A stretch of DNA of 64,000 nucleotides from Haladaptatus pallidirubidus (GTDB taxonomy: Archaea; Halobacteriota; Halobacteria; Halobacteriales; Haladaptataceae). This document shows, piece by piece, positions 32,510 to 41,623 of the stretch. The stretch covers positions 62,001 through 126,000 of the forward strand of contig NZ_CP085301.1 in assembly GCF_020700235.1 (NCBI RefSeq), written 5' to 3'. The notes under the pieces were generated by a model. That model worked only from the letters and a program-made list of their open reading frames with translations. It had not been told where the DNA came from and made no database searches. The position numbers and the translations under genes were made by a program. Each line of letters begins with the position of its first letter. The first letter of the stretch is position 1.

Positions 32510-32881
32510 ATGGAATCAACCGAACCAAACCCGACGTGGGACGCGAGCGCGCACAGTGAAACCGTCGGTGCAATCGAAGCTGGCGTCGGCGAAGTCACCT
32601 ATCGGGTGTGGGGCGCAGACTGGTGCGGCGACTGCCGGAGCGCGCTTCCGGATTTCTTCGCCGCACTAGACGCCGCGGGCGTCCCCGACGACGAGATGCG
32701 CGTGTACGAGGTAGACCGCGACAAGAACGGCGAACTCACCGAAGAGTACGACGTGACGCTCATTCCGACGATCGTCGCGGAGCGCGGCGACGAGGAAATC
32801 GCGCGATTCGAGGAGAGCGAATCGCGCCCCGCCGCGGAGTTCGTCGCCGAAAAACTGCTCGAAAGCGACGTGTCGGCCTAG
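32510..32881 (+). CDS. Thioredoxin-family protein with WCGDC active site
   Basis: A 123-residue thioredoxin-like protein with the redox motif WCGDC at residues 38-42, the cis-proline context TLIPTIVAERGDEE, and the usual central strand YRVWGADWC. WCGDC is common among haloarchaeal thioredoxins of unclear partners. Its stop is only eight bases from the end of the DUF255 protein gene on the opposite strand. Start discussed at the TATA-like box. It probably acts as a thiol reductase. Confidence 0.85.
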   Translation: MESTEPNPTWDASAHSETVGAIEAGVGEVTYRVWGADWCGDCRSALPDFFAALDAAGVPDDEMRVYEVDRDKNGELTEEYDVTLIPTIVAERGDEEIARFEESESRPAAEFVAEKLLESDVSA

Positions 32882-32888
32882 TTCTATC

Positions 32889-35057
32889 CTATTCGGGCGC
32901 GAGGTCGGCGGCCCACTCCAACCCGGCGTCGATATCCGTCACCGGCGGCGAGCAGGTAAACGACCGGCAGACGTACAGGGTGGGTTCGTCCTCCGCTTCC
33001 GACTCTCGGTTCGCCCAAATCGGTGGCACCTCGTCCAACTCCAGTTTTTCACACCATTCCGCCAGACCGTCCTCCGTCGGCGGTCGGTGCGCCAGTATCC
33101 GTGTCGGAAGGAACGTTTCGGCGAGTCGCTCGCGCCACTCTGCGGGCAGTTCGTCGGCCGCAACGGTCAGTTCCAGCGACCCCGTCGCGTGGCGGTCCGC
33201 GGCGAGCGCGAGGGTCGCGTACTGGAAGGGGTTCGACTCGATGGTTTTCGAGTGCGTTTCGAGAACCGATTCGGCGACGTCGCTGAATCGGTCGTGGGGC
33301 GCGAACTCCGAAAGGACGAGCAGAACGTCGGTCGCGACCCCGAGACTCGACGGCGTGGATTGATCGGCCAACTCCTGCGGGCGAGCGACCAGCCGCTCGC
33401 CGCTCTCGGGCGTGAAATAGAGCGTTCCGCGCTCGTCGTCCCAGAACTCTCGCTCGATTGCCCGCGCGAGGTTGAGCGCGAATCCGAGGTGGTCAGGGTC
33501 GCCGGTCGCCTGAAACAGGTCGAACGCCCCGCGCGCGAGGAAGGCGTAATCTTCGAGATAGCCGTCGATTCCCACAGCTCCACCGTGAGACTGCGTCTCA
33601 CGAGCTTCCGAGTCGCACTCGGAAGCGCCTTTGAACCGCCGCGAGAGCGTTTGTTCGTCCCCGTCCCAGTGATTCTCTCGAACGAAATCGAGCGCCGATT
33701 CGGCGAGTTCCGCGTACTCCGACTCAAGCATCAACCCGCCCTCCGCGAGCGCGGAAATCAGCAGCCCGTTCCATCCGGCGAGAATTTTCTCGTCGCGGGG
33801 CGGGCGTTCGCGTTCTTCGCGTGCTTCGAACACCTGTCGCCGAGCGTCGTCCAGCAGTTCCCGAACCTCGCTTTCGTGTAGGTCGTACTCCTCGGCCAAC
33901 TCCGGAACGCTTCCGTTCAGCGTGAGTACCGTCTTGCCTTCGAAGTTACCCGATTTCGTGATTCCGTAGCGGTCACAGAACAGATCCGCGGCGGTTTCGA
34001 CTTCCACCGCGTCGTGAATTTCCTCGGGCGTCCAGACGTAGAACGTTCCTTCTTCGCTTTCGCCTTCCTGGTCCTCGCTCCGGGCGTCCAAGGTGCTGTA
34101 GAATCCGCCCTCAGGATGGCGCATCTCCCGGTCGAGGAAAGCGAACGTTTCGCGGACGACGTTCGCGTAGCGTTCGTTTCCGGTCACTTGGTAGCCCGCG
34201 AGATACGCCCGGGACAGTTCCGCGTTGTCGTACAGCATCTTCTCGAAGTGGGGTACCGTCCACTGCCGGTCGGTAGCGTAGCGGTGGAAGCCCCCGCCGA
34301 CGTGGTCGTACAGGCCGCCGTTCGCCATCGCGTCGAGCGTTTCGACGGCGACGTCGGCGAACTGGTTCGCCCCGGTTCGGTCGAGCGCCCGAAAGAGAAC
34401 GTCGAGTTGCGCAGGTTGCGGGAATTTCGGCCCCTGCTGTCCGAATCCGCCGAAATCGCGGTCGGCGCTCCGGACGATTTGCGATGCGGCGTTTCGGAGC
34501 AACTCCGCGTCCGGCGCGTCGCCCGCTTCCGGCGTCGATTCCAATTCGCCTTCGATGGCGTTCGTCCACTGTTCGGCCCGGTTTTCCATCTCGTCACGGT
34601 CGGTTCGCCACGAACCGCTGATATTTTCGAGCAGATCGATGAATCCGGGTCGTCCCTGCCGAGAGTGTTTCGGGAAGTAGGTGCCGACGTAAAACGGCTT
34701 TCCGTCGGGCGTGAGCCACGCCGAGAGGGGCCATCCCCCGCCGCCGGTGACCTGCTGGCAGATGCTCATATAGATGGTGTCGATGTCCGGCCGTTCTTCC
34801 CGGTCAACTTTGATGGGGACGAAGTTCTCGTTCAGCAGTTCCGCCACCTCCTCGTCCTCGAAGCTCTCTTCCTCCATGACGTGACACCAGTGGCAGGCGG
34901 AGTAGCCGATGGAGAGAAAGATGGGCGCGTCGCGTTCGTGCGCCGCTTCGAGGGCGTCCTCGTCCCACGGTTGCCAGTGAACCGGATTGTCCGCGTGCTG
35001 GCGAAGATACGGACTCTCCTCTTCGTCCAATCGGTTTTGTCGCGTCGGGTCGCTCAT
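32889..35057 (-). CDS. Thioredoxin domain protein (DUF255/YyaL/SPATA20 family)
   Basis: A 722-residue cytosolic protein. The N-terminal thioredoxin-like domain contains CHWC at residues 55-58 (YSACHWCHVMEEESFEDEEV), LLNENFVPIKVDREERPDID and GGGGWPLSAWLTPDGKPFY. The rest resembles an (alpha/alpha)6-barrel related to N-acylglucosamine 2-epimerases, with motifs DHVGGGFHRYATDRQWTVPH, FEKMLYDNAELSRAYL and DEKILAGWNGLLISAL. Function is uncertain even in characterised groups. It converges on the WCGDC thioredoxin gene. Length is complete compared with relatives. Confidence 0.9.
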   Translation of the reverse strand: MSDPTRQNRLDEEESPYLRQHADNPVHWQPWDEDALEAAHERDAPIFLSIGYSACHWCHVMEEESFEDEEVAELLNENFVPIKVDREERPDIDTIYMSICQQVTGGGGWPLSAWLTPDGKPFYVGTYFPKHSRQGRPGFIDLLENISGSWRTDRDEMENRAEQWTNAIEGELESTPEAGDAPDAELLRNAASQIVRSADRDFGGFGQQGPKFPQPAQLDVLFRALDRTGANQFADVAVETLDAMANGGLYDHVGGGFHRYATDRQWTVPHFEKMLYDNAELSRAYLAGYQVTGNERYANVVRETFAFLDREMRHPEGGFYSTLDARSEDQEGESEEGTFYVWTPEEIHDAVEVETAADLFCDRYGITKSGNFEGKTVLTLNGSVPELAEEYDLHESEVRELLDDARRQVFEAREERERPPRDEKILAGWNGLLISALAEGGLMLESEYAELAESALDFVRENHWDGDEQTLSRRFKGASECDSEARETQSHGGAVGIDGYLEDYAFLARGAFDLFQATGDPDHLGFALNLARAIEREFWDDERGTLYFTPESGERLVARPQELADQSTPSSLGVATDVLLVLSEFAPHDRFSDVAESVLETHSKTIESNPFQYATLALAADRHATGSLELTVAADELPAEWRERLAETFLPTRILAHRPPTEDGLAEWCEKLELDEVPPIWANRESEAEDEPTLYVCRSFTCSPPVTDIDAGLEWAADLAPE

Positions 35058-35301
35058 GGTAGAGGTTTGGCCGCCGAATCACGTAAAGACCCGTACTACC
35101 GCACGACTGATGGTACCCGATGACGTACTCTGTTCTCACGTCTGAAACAAGCATATCCGACGAATTCGCGATCGAAATCGCCACGACTTGTCGGACGGGG
35201 ATTGGGGATACGCTTCGGGGCGTCATCCACTTCACGCCGAGCGAGTCGGAACTGCTCTCCCTCTGGAACGACACCTCTACAGGGGCGACAAGGAGCGGGC
35301 G

Positions 35302-35559
35302 ATGGAGATGAAAACGGTGTTCATCAACAACGAACGACTCGAATTCGGCACGCACGAAACGTACAACAGAATCAGAGAGGATGGTGCGGAATCGGACATC
35401 GGCGACTACGAACTCACCATTCGGGCCATCTCGGACGGGTTCATCAGTCGCGGTATCGTCGGTGACCACGGCGTTCTACTGACAAGTGACAGCCTCCACA
35501 TCGTCAACTGCGAGGAAGTGGCGGTGTCGCTGCGGAAGATGCTAGCCGAGCATACGTAA
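35302..35559 (+). CDS. Small hypothetical protein
   Basis: An 85-residue protein beginning MEMKTVFINNERLEFG and ending CEEVAVSLRKMLAEHT. The middle has ISDGFISRGIVGDHGVLLTSDSLHIVNC. I do not recognise a family with confidence, although similar short sequences in haloarchaea are familiar. The start may be the ATG at 35302 or 35308; the open frame extends 114 bases upstream but without coding character. It lies between the DUF255 gene and purD. A 63-residue frame at 35120-35311 overlaps its 5' end and is unproven. Confidence 0.55.
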   Translation: MEMKTVFINNERLEFGTHETYNRIREDGAESDIGDYELTIRAISDGFISRGIVGDHGVLLTSDSLHIVNCEEVAVSLRKMLAEHT

Positions 35560-35628
35560 TCACATACGTGGATACTTCCGAAGTGCCCAAGGACAACCTT
35601 TACACCACTGTGCCTATATCCTCCCGGT

Positions 35629-36918
35629 ATGAGCGAAACCGTACTGCTGGTCGGTGGCGGCGGTCGCGAACACGCTATCGCCCGGTCGCTGGCCGACAGT
35701 GATGCCTCCCTGTACGCCTGCGCGGGCAACCGAAACCCCGGTATAGTGGGCCTCGCCGACGGCTTCGAAACGCTCGATGCGACGAACACGACGGCGGTCG
35801 TCTCCTACGCGGAGGACGTGGGCGCGACTCTCGCCGTCGTCGGGCCCGAGGGACCGCTCGCGGCGGGTGTTGCCGACGCGTTGGAAGACGCAGGAATCTA
35901 CGCATTCGGACCGATGCAGGCCGAAGCACGAATCGAGACGGACAAGGCGTTCCAGCGGCGGTTCATGCAGGAACACGACATTCCGGGATGCCCCGACTTC
36001 GAGACGTTCGACAACACCGAGGAAGCCTGCGAGTACATCGACGAGTACGACGGCGACCTCGCGGTGAAGCCCGCGGGGCTGACGGGCGGCAAGGGCGTCA
36101 AAGTCATCGGCGACCAGGTGACGCCCGAGGAGGCAAAGGAGTACCTCCGCGACAGCGACTACGACCGAGTTGTTTTGGAAGAACGACTCGTCGGCGAGGA
36201 GTTCACGGTGCAGGCGCTCGTCGCAAACGGACAACTCCGGGTTACGCCCGCCATCCAAGACCACAAACGCGCCTACGAGGGCGATGAAGGCCCGAACACG
36301 GGCGGAATGGGTAGTTACAGCGACTCGGGTCTCGAACTGCCGTTCATGTCCGAGGACGACTACCACGAAGCGGTTGACGTGCTGAAAGCGACCGTCGATG
36401 CGTTGGACGACTATCGAGGCGTTCTCTACGGACAGTTCATGCTCACCGCGGACGGCGTGAAAGTCATCGAGTTCAACGCCCGGTTCGGCGACCCGGAGGC
36501 GATGAACAGTCTACCGGTACTTACCACCGATTTCCTCGACGTGCTCGTCTCGGCGCGCGAAGGAAACGACCTGCCGAAACTCACCTTCGCGCCGAAAGCC
36601 ACAGTCTGTAAGTACGGCGTGCCTACGGGCTATCCGACCGACCCTGAAGCCGGTTCGAAGATACAAATCGACGAGGAAAGCGTGGGCGACGCGCTCCTCT
36701 TTTACGCCAGCGTGGACGAGCGCGACGACGGCATCTACACGACGACGTCCCGTTCCTTTGCAGTCGTGGGAGTCGGCGGCACCATTTCGGAAGCGGAGGA
36801 AATCGCCGAAGACGCACTGACCGTCGCGGGTGAAGCGGGCCTGCATATACGCCACGATATCGGAACCGAGTCGCTCATTCAGCGCCGAATCGACCACGTT
36901 GAGGAACTTCGTAACTAA
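35629..36918 (+). CDS. purD: Phosphoribosylamine-glycine ligase (GAR synthetase)
   Basis: ATP-grasp enzyme of purine synthesis that joins glycine to phosphoribosylamine. The 429-residue protein has the N-terminal VLLVGGGGREHAIARSLA, the ATP-grasp segment DLAVKPAGLTGGKGVKVI, PAIQDHKRAYEGDEGPNTGGMGSYSD, and VIEFNARFGDPEAMNSLPVL with the metal ligands. A C-terminal barrel domain is complete. A TATA-like CTTTACAC about 30 bases upstream suggests a leaderless transcript. Other purine genes are not in the window. Confidence 0.96.
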   Translation: MSETVLLVGGGGREHAIARSLADSDASLYACAGNRNPGIVGLADGFETLDATNTTAVVSYAEDVGATLAVVGPEGPLAAGVADALEDAGIYAFGPMQAEARIETDKAFQRRFMQEHDIPGCPDFETFDNTEEACEYIDEYDGDLAVKPAGLTGGKGVKVIGDQVTPEEAKEYLRDSDYDRVVLEERLVGEEFTVQALVANGQLRVTPAIQDHKRAYEGDEGPNTGGMGSYSDSGLELPFMSEDDYHEAVDVLKATVDALDDYRGVLYGQFMLTADGVKVIEFNARFGDPEAMNSLPVLTTDFLDVLVSAREGNDLPKLTFAPKATVCKYGVPTGYPTDPEAGSKIQIDEESVGDALLFYASVDERDDGIYTTTSRSFAVVGVGGTISEAEEIAEDALTVAGEAGLHIRHDIGTESLIQRRIDHVEELRN

Positions 36919-36952
36919 CCGTAGCAACCCCCTACCGCAAACGACAATCGAA

Positions 36953-36959
36953 CTATAAC
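36953..36959 (+). promoter_or_regulatory. TATA-like box for the winged-helix gene at 36988
   Basis: CTATAAC is 29-35 bases before the ATG, the expected spacing for a leaderless haloarchaeal transcript. Confidence 0.4.
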
Positions 36960-36987
36960 CAAGGTATTTCCGCATGATGGATTCACC

Positions 36988-37281
36988 ATGGACGAACTGA
37001 CGACGGACGAAATTTTCGACGTGCTCGGGCACAGCCATCGACGGCACGCGCTTTCCGCCTTGATGAACTGCAACGGAAAAGCGACGGTGACGGAACTGGT
37101 CGAGAAAACGAGCTACCGAATCGAAACCCCTCCCGAGCGAGTGGAAGTCGGACTTCATCACTCGCATCTCCCTCGACTCGAAGGGCTGGGCGTGGTCGAG
37201 TACGATTCCGAAACGAACGTCGTGGAACTGACCGACACCGCGAGCGATTTGGAACCGTTCGTGAAACTGGTGGACGAGTAA
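36988..37281 (+). CDS. Small winged-helix (DUF7344-type) DNA-binding protein
   Basis: A 97-residue predicted transcription regulator. It begins TDEIFDVLGHSHRRHALSALM, a segment typical of haloarchaeal one-domain winged-helix regulators, with a second helix VTELVEKTSYR and a C-terminal wing VEYDSETNVVELTD. Such proteins are numerous and mostly uncharacterised. The next gene, an acyltransferase, is 31 bases downstream in the same direction and might be co-transcribed. The regulatory target is unknown. Confidence 0.83.
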   Translation: MDELTTDEIFDVLGHSHRRHALSALMNCNGKATVTELVEKTSYRIETPPERVEVGLHHSHLPRLEGLGVVEYDSETNVVELTDTASDLEPFVKLVDE

Positions 37282-37312
37282 GTTCAAGCTATCGGAGCAC
37301 AAATCTCGGCGC

Positions 37313-37834
37313 GTGAGCGACGATACGACCCGCCGCCACGACCGAATTACGCATCATTCGACGCCCGGCGGCTCGAACTCCTTGCAGTACTGGACGAGGG
37401 CCCGGAGTCCGCTCCGAGTCGCCGTACAGTATCTCGTTATCTGGCTCGTGCGAATCAATCCGAGCCTGCGGCTGAAAAGCTGGCTCCTCCGACGAATCGG
37501 CGTCACAGTCGGAACGGGGGTTTCGTGGGGTCTCGAATCGACGCCCGACGTGTTCTGGCCCGATCTCATCACGGTGGAAGACCACGCCATCATCGGCTAC
37601 GACGCGACGATTCTCTGCCACGAGTTCCTGCAAGACGAGTACCGAACCGGCGAAGTGAGAATCGGCGAGCGAGCGATGATTGGCGCGGGCGCCGTCATCC
37701 TGCCGGGCGTCGAAATCGGTGCTGGCGCGCAAGTGGCCGCGAACTCGCTGGTGACGCGGGACGTACCGCCGGGGGAGACGGTTGCGGGCGTTCCGGCGAA
37801 AGCGATGTCGAGCGATAGTTTGGATTCGGAGTAG
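37313..37834 (+). CDS. Left-handed beta-helix acyltransferase
   Basis: A 173-residue hexapeptide-repeat acyltransferase-like protein. The hexapeptide pattern is visible in VRIGERAMIGAGAVILPGVEIGAGAQVAANSLVTRDVPPGETVAGVPAKAM, and a hydrophobic segment at about residues 36-52 (RVAVQYLVIWLVRI) suggests membrane association. The start is a GTG at 37313. Family members acetylate sugars, amino sugars or serine; the acceptor is not predictable. Its 31-base spacing from the upstream winged-helix gene suggests co-expression. A histidine kinase gene converges from the right. Confidence 0.82.
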   Translation: MSDDTTRRHDRITHHSTPGGSNSLQYWTRARSPLRVAVQYLVIWLVRINPSLRLKSWLLRRIGVTVGTGVSWGLESTPDVFWPDLITVEDHAIIGYDATILCHEFLQDEYRTGEVRIGERAMIGAGAVILPGVEIGAGAQVAANSLVTRDVPPGETVAGVPAKAMSSDSLDSE

Positions 37835-37852
37835 TTCGAGTGACGGTGACGA

Positions 37853-39319
37853 TCACTCGACTACGTTGTGAGTCTCGATATTCGTAAATTCGAATCGTGC
37901 ACCGCCGGTGTTGCTCTCCGTCACCGTACACTTCCATCCGTACACGTTCGTCAGTTCCTTGACGAACGCCAGCCCTAATCCCATTCCGCCGTGACTGGAC
38001 GCCGTCGTGTATCCCGTTTCGAAGATGGTTTCTCGGTCGTCCGCCGGTATGCCGACCCCGTTGTCGGCCACGTAGAATCCAACCGGTAGTTCGCCGACTG
38101 TGATGGTAACGTCGTTTCCATCGTGTTCCACAGCGTTCTCGAAGAGGTTTCTGAACAGATGTTGAACGTACGTCTCGTCGGCCTGTATCGTGTCGTCTAC
38201 CCGTACCTCCAGCGTCGCGTCAGGGGCGTCCGCTTTGATCCACGCATCGTGCGCTACGTCAGCGAGTTCCACCGGACTGCTCTCGAGAACCGCCTCGTAA
38301 CCCTGCGTTATCACCAACATCACGTCGATGATGTCCTCGATGCGGTCGAACGCTTCCACGATGTAGTCAACCGCAATTGGGTTCGCATCCGCCGGGAGTT
38401 CGCGGCAGTACATCTGACCGATCATGAGCGGATTCCGGAGTTCGTGGGCCACCATGCTCGCGAAGCTATCCAGTCGCTTGTTCTGCTGTTCGAGTTGTCG
38501 CTCGCGCTCGTTTCGCTCGGTAACGTCACGGACGACACCGACGTGGTCGTGTTCGGCACCCTCCTTATCCGGGAGTCCTGCAACAGTCGCTTCGGCTTCG
38601 ATTCGTTTCCCGGACGCTGTTTCCAACACTGCCTCGTACGTTTTCGCCTCGGTGTCGTCCGTGGTGAGGTCTCGTTGAATCTCGTCGATTACGGTCTTCG
38701 TCTCGTTCTCGATGACGTGCGAGATATGAGAGCCGAGGAGTTCTTCCTGGTCGTAGCCGACCATCTCGGCGTACGCCTCGTTCACCAACGTGAAGTGGCT
38801 GTTCTCGTCGACGGCCAAAATCCCCTCGTTGACAGTTTCAACGATACTCTCGTAGCGTCTGAGTTCCTGACCGTAGCGTTCAGCTTCCTGTCGCCGCTCT
38901 TCGGCGTTGAGTGCCCGCGTTTTGGCCCGTGCATCGTGGAAACCCATCCCGAGACCGGCGACGCTGGCGAGGGCCGTGAGGATGAGGGTGTTGACGACCA
39001 CGCTGGTAATATCGGCAGCGAGCGCGATGAACAGAAGAACCCCGAGCATAACCCCGATGCTACCGAGACACCACTTAGCGATGGTTTGGAAGAATACGGG
39101 ACGGACTTCGGTTCGGGGCAGTCGATAGCCACCATACAGAAGTACGAAACCGGGAACGCCGATCAGAGTAGAGATTGTCAGGGATTGGTTGAGCAGTACA
39201 TTCTCCGCTATCGACATGAATCGCCAACCGATGGCGGCCGCGACGTACAGTCCACCGAGAGCGAATACGATACGTCGCCCGTCATATTCGGTGAATTCCC
39301 ATGACTTATTCTCCATCAT
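37853..39319 (-). CDS. PAS-domain sensor histidine kinase
   Basis: A 488-residue membrane-linked histidine kinase. Residues about 15-125 form four to five membrane helices (e.g. IVFALGGLYVAAAIGWRFM, GVPGFVLLYGGY), followed by a PAS domain (about 155-270, with ILAVDENSHFTLVNEAYAEMVGYD) and a kinase core. The phosphoacceptor is His292 in FASMVAHELRNPLM; ATP-binding motifs are FENAVEHD and FYVADNGVGIP, then GMGLGLAFV. No response regulator is encoded nearby, so its partner is unknown. The start is one of two adjacent ATGs at 39319 and 39316. Confidence 0.93.
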   Translation of the reverse strand: MMENKSWEFTEYDGRRIVFALGGLYVAAAIGWRFMSIAENVLLNQSLTISTLIGVPGFVLLYGGYRLPRTEVRPVFFQTIAKWCLGSIGVMLGVLLFIALAADITSVVVNTLILTALASVAGLGMGFHDARAKTRALNAEERRQEAERYGQELRRYESIVETVNEGILAVDENSHFTLVNEAYAEMVGYDQEELLGSHISHVIENETKTVIDEIQRDLTTDDTEAKTYEAVLETASGKRIEAEATVAGLPDKEGAEHDHVGVVRDVTERNERERQLEQQNKRLDSFASMVAHELRNPLMIGQMYCRELPADANPIAVDYIVEAFDRIEDIIDVMLVITQGYEAVLESSPVELADVAHDAWIKADAPDATLEVRVDDTIQADETYVQHLFRNLFENAVEHDGNDVTITVGELPVGFYVADNGVGIPADDRETIFETGYTTASSHGGMGLGLAFVKELTNVYGWKCTVTESNTGGARFEFTNIETHNVVE

Positions 39320-39499
39320 CCATCAATATCAGCGTATATTAATGATATTTATGGTTCTCTGTTCTCGCAGACCTGTGCCGGATTTTCTATCGAATACCGA
39401 CGTCGTAAACGAGGCGGATTGAACGCGGCTGTCGTTTCGGATTCCATACTGAACGCAGAAAAGATAGATAAAATGAGGATTCTGTGGCCGTTTTTCGAT

Positions 39500-40276
39500 T
39501 CAGTTTCGCAGTCGAACCGCGCCCTTCCGCATGACGAGGTGGTTCGGCAGGATGAACTCCTCGCCGTCGTTTTCGATGTGGGTGACGAACATATCGACCT
39601 CTTGAACGATTCCCTGGTTGCCAGCGACGCGAATCTCGTCGCCAATGCCGTAGGGTTGGTTAAGCAGGAGATAGATTCCCGCCGCGGACGACCGGAGCAG
39701 GTCCCAGAACGCTACCGCCCCGAAGACGATGACGGCGAGGACGTAGGCCGCGAACAGGACGATGAGAGTGAGCGTGGCGACGTTCACCTGACTCAATGCG
39801 ATGAGCGACGCGATGTAGACGATACTGTATTTGACCATTCGCGGGAGGACGCTCACTTCGGGGAGCTTGACGCTCCGCAGTCGTTCACTGACCAGCAATT
39901 CCGCCTTGTCGGCTACGACGAATCCGATGATGAACACCAGCGCCGCGACGAACAGCTGCGGGGTAAAGAGGATGATTTGCCAGAACAACTGCGTGCTCAG
40001 GGGTAGTTCGGCGGTGTTGAGCGCGAGCAAAATCGCGACGCCGTAGATGAACCAGGAGGTGAGGCGGGCGATGAGTGACACCGTCGTCGTTCCGAGACTT
40101 CGAGCGGTACGCTCGAACGGGGTTCCCTCCACCACTTCGTGGACGCCCGCGGCCCGGAGGATGCGCCGATTCAATCGGCCGAGGAGATAGCCCGCGATAC
40201 CACCAGCGACGAGAATGAGAATGGCGAGAACGATTCGGTACTCCTCGTAGAGGAGTACTCGCCACTCGGGTTGCAT
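39500..40276 (-). CDS. MscS-type mechanosensitive ion channel family protein
   Basis: A 258-residue membrane channel. There are about five hydrophobic segments; the final one and what follows (LLRSSAAGIYLLLNQPYGIGDEIRVAGNQGIVQEV) form the MscS-like pore helix and beta domain, and the C-terminus ends EEFILPNHLVMRKGAVRL, typical of the family. MscS channels release solutes on hypo-osmotic shock. The ATG directly follows the TAG stop of dacZ with no gap, so the two genes are certainly on one transcript. Confidence 0.9.
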   Translation of the reverse strand: MQPEWRVLLYEEYRIVLAILILVAGGIAGYLLGRLNRRILRAAGVHEVVEGTPFERTARSLGTTTVSLIARLTSWFIYGVAILLALNTAELPLSTQLFWQIILFTPQLFVAALVFIIGFVVADKAELLVSERLRSVKLPEVSVLPRMVKYSIVYIASLIALSQVNVATLTLIVLFAAYVLAVIVFGAVAFWDLLRSSAAGIYLLLNQPYGIGDEIRVAGNQGIVQEVDMFVTHIENDGEEFILPNHLVMRKGAVRLRN

Positions 40277-41089
40277 CTAATATCCCTCCGGATCCAGTTC
40301 GAGAATCAGCTCGCCGCCCTTGAACGACCGAACGAGGCCGTCGCTCTCGGAGAGGACGATGGCCGTAGCATTCGTATCGCGGGTAATCGCTCCTGCCGCC
40401 ATGTGGCGTGCGCCGAGACCTTTCGGGATGTCAACTCCCTCGGCGGACGGTTCGAGATAGCGATAGGCGGAGACGATTTTCCCCGAGTCCGAGATGACGA
40501 ACGCACCGTCCAGTCGGGAGAATTCCTTCAACATAACGTTCACGATAGGGTCGCCGACGTGAACGTGCGATTTCTCGAACGGATTGTACGAGAGCGGACG
40601 CGACTTGTTCATCACTTTACCAGCGTCGCCGACGACGAACAGCGCGCCGACCGGTTTGCCTTTCTGTCCCTTCTTCCCGAGTTCGATGGCGACTTCGAAC
40701 ACGTCGCGGATGACGCCGGGGTCGGCTCTCGAATTAGCAAAAAGGTCGTAGATTCCAGAATGAGACTCCTCGTTCGCTCTGGTTCGGGTGACGGTGTCGA
40801 TTCCGTCGCCGAACATGCTGGCGATACAGGTGAGTTCGTCGCCGTCCTCCGCGAGTCCGTGGTCGATTGCACCCTCGATGCCGAACCGGATTCGGTCTTT
40901 GACATTGTCGAATTCCAACGGAAGTTCGACGAAATCGCTCGCACCGACGTTGTTGTCCGGTGCAACGACCACCACGTCGGAACCGTTCAGGTCGGAGAAT
41001 CGCTCGTAGTACGACCCGCTCGGAGAGAAAAGGAACACCGCGTCAACGCCACTGACGAGGTTTTCGAGAAGTTCGGTCAGGTCAGTCAT
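40277..41089 (-). CDS. dacZ: Diadenylate cyclase DacZ
   Basis: Makes the second messenger c-di-AMP from two ATP. The 270-residue protein has the DAC-domain motifs DGA at residues 194-196 (RLDGAFVIS) and RHMAA at residues 228-232 (LGARHMAAGAITRDTNA), the conserved active-site pair of diadenylate cyclases. The N-terminal 150 residues are specific to the euryarchaeal DacZ type. In Haloferax volcanii c-di-AMP is involved in osmotic adaptation, which fits the abutting MscS channel gene. The ATG at 41089 begins the known N-terminal pattern. Confidence 0.93.
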   Translation of the reverse strand: MTDLTELLENLVSGVDAVFLFSPSGSYYERFSDLNGSDVVVVAPDNNVGASDFVELPLEFDNVKDRIRFGIEGAIDHGLAEDGDELTCIASMFGDGIDTVTRTRANEESHSGIYDLFANSRADPGVIRDVFEVAIELGKKGQKGKPVGALFVVGDAGKVMNKSRPLSYNPFEKSHVHVGDPIVNVMLKEFSRLDGAFVISDSGKIVSAYRYLEPSAEGVDIPKGLGARHMAAGAITRDTNATAIVLSESDGLVRSFKGGELILELDPEGY

Positions 41090-41223
41090 TACAGAAGGTC
41101 ACTCAATCACCGGAGAAAAGGTTTGCGGGGGTATATGTCACCCGACATTTTCTTTTATGAAGGCGACGCCCCTCTTGGATTGGAGAGGTTTTCGTAATCC
41201 GTTGCGTCCACCGCTCTCGAAAC

Positions 41224-41493
41224 TTACATACCCATGTCCGCGGCGGGGTCGGGAATCGGCAGGTCGTTCGGTCGGACGCCGAGCAGTTCCGCCGCGTGAT
41301 CGAGTGCCATGTCGAAGCCGTAGTATCGCTCGATTTCTGGACTCTCCGGCGTGTCGCGAACTTTGAGCATGCCGTATCCGTCGAGGTTTTGCGCCACCGC
41401 TGCGGTTCGTCCGTCGCGGGATAGTTCGAGGACGCGCTCGTGGTCGGTTTCGAAATAGGTCGCGGATATTCCGTTTTCCGAAATCGTGGTCAT
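41224..41493 (-). CDS. Small haloarchaeal protein of unknown function
   Basis: An 89-residue acidic protein beginning MTTISENGISATYFETDHER and containing YGFDMALDHAAELLGVRPNDLPIPDP. The compact composition suggests a folded domain, perhaps related to small haloarchaeal DUFs, but I cannot name the family with confidence. The ATG at 41493 was chosen because residues before it, inside a longer open frame, are not protein-like. It is divergent from the PadR-type regulator (130 bases between starts), which may control it. Confidence 0.6.
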   Translation of the reverse strand: MTTISENGISATYFETDHERVLELSRDGRTAAVAQNLDGYGMLKVRDTPESPEIERYYGFDMALDHAAELLGVRPNDLPIPDPAADMGM

Positions 41494-41623
41494 GGACGGC
41501 GGTTCGAAGGGAACACAGTCGAAGGTATCGGTTCCGACGCGAACAGGCGGAAAACGAGAGAAAAAAGAGAACGGAGGGAGCGAAACAGAAAGGCACGTGT
41601 CCCGTGAGCGTTTCATTCGAACC

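Noticed and set aside
31048..32559. 503-codon open frame on the plus strand opposite the cysteine synthase
   Set aside because: Arg/Gly-rich antisense frame without motifs; it covers the hydrolase end and all of the cysteine synthase gene, both with clear catalytic motifs.
35120..35311. 63-codon frame before the small protein at 35302
   Set aside because: It overlaps the next gene start and shows no motif or promoter that decides for it; possible but not supported.
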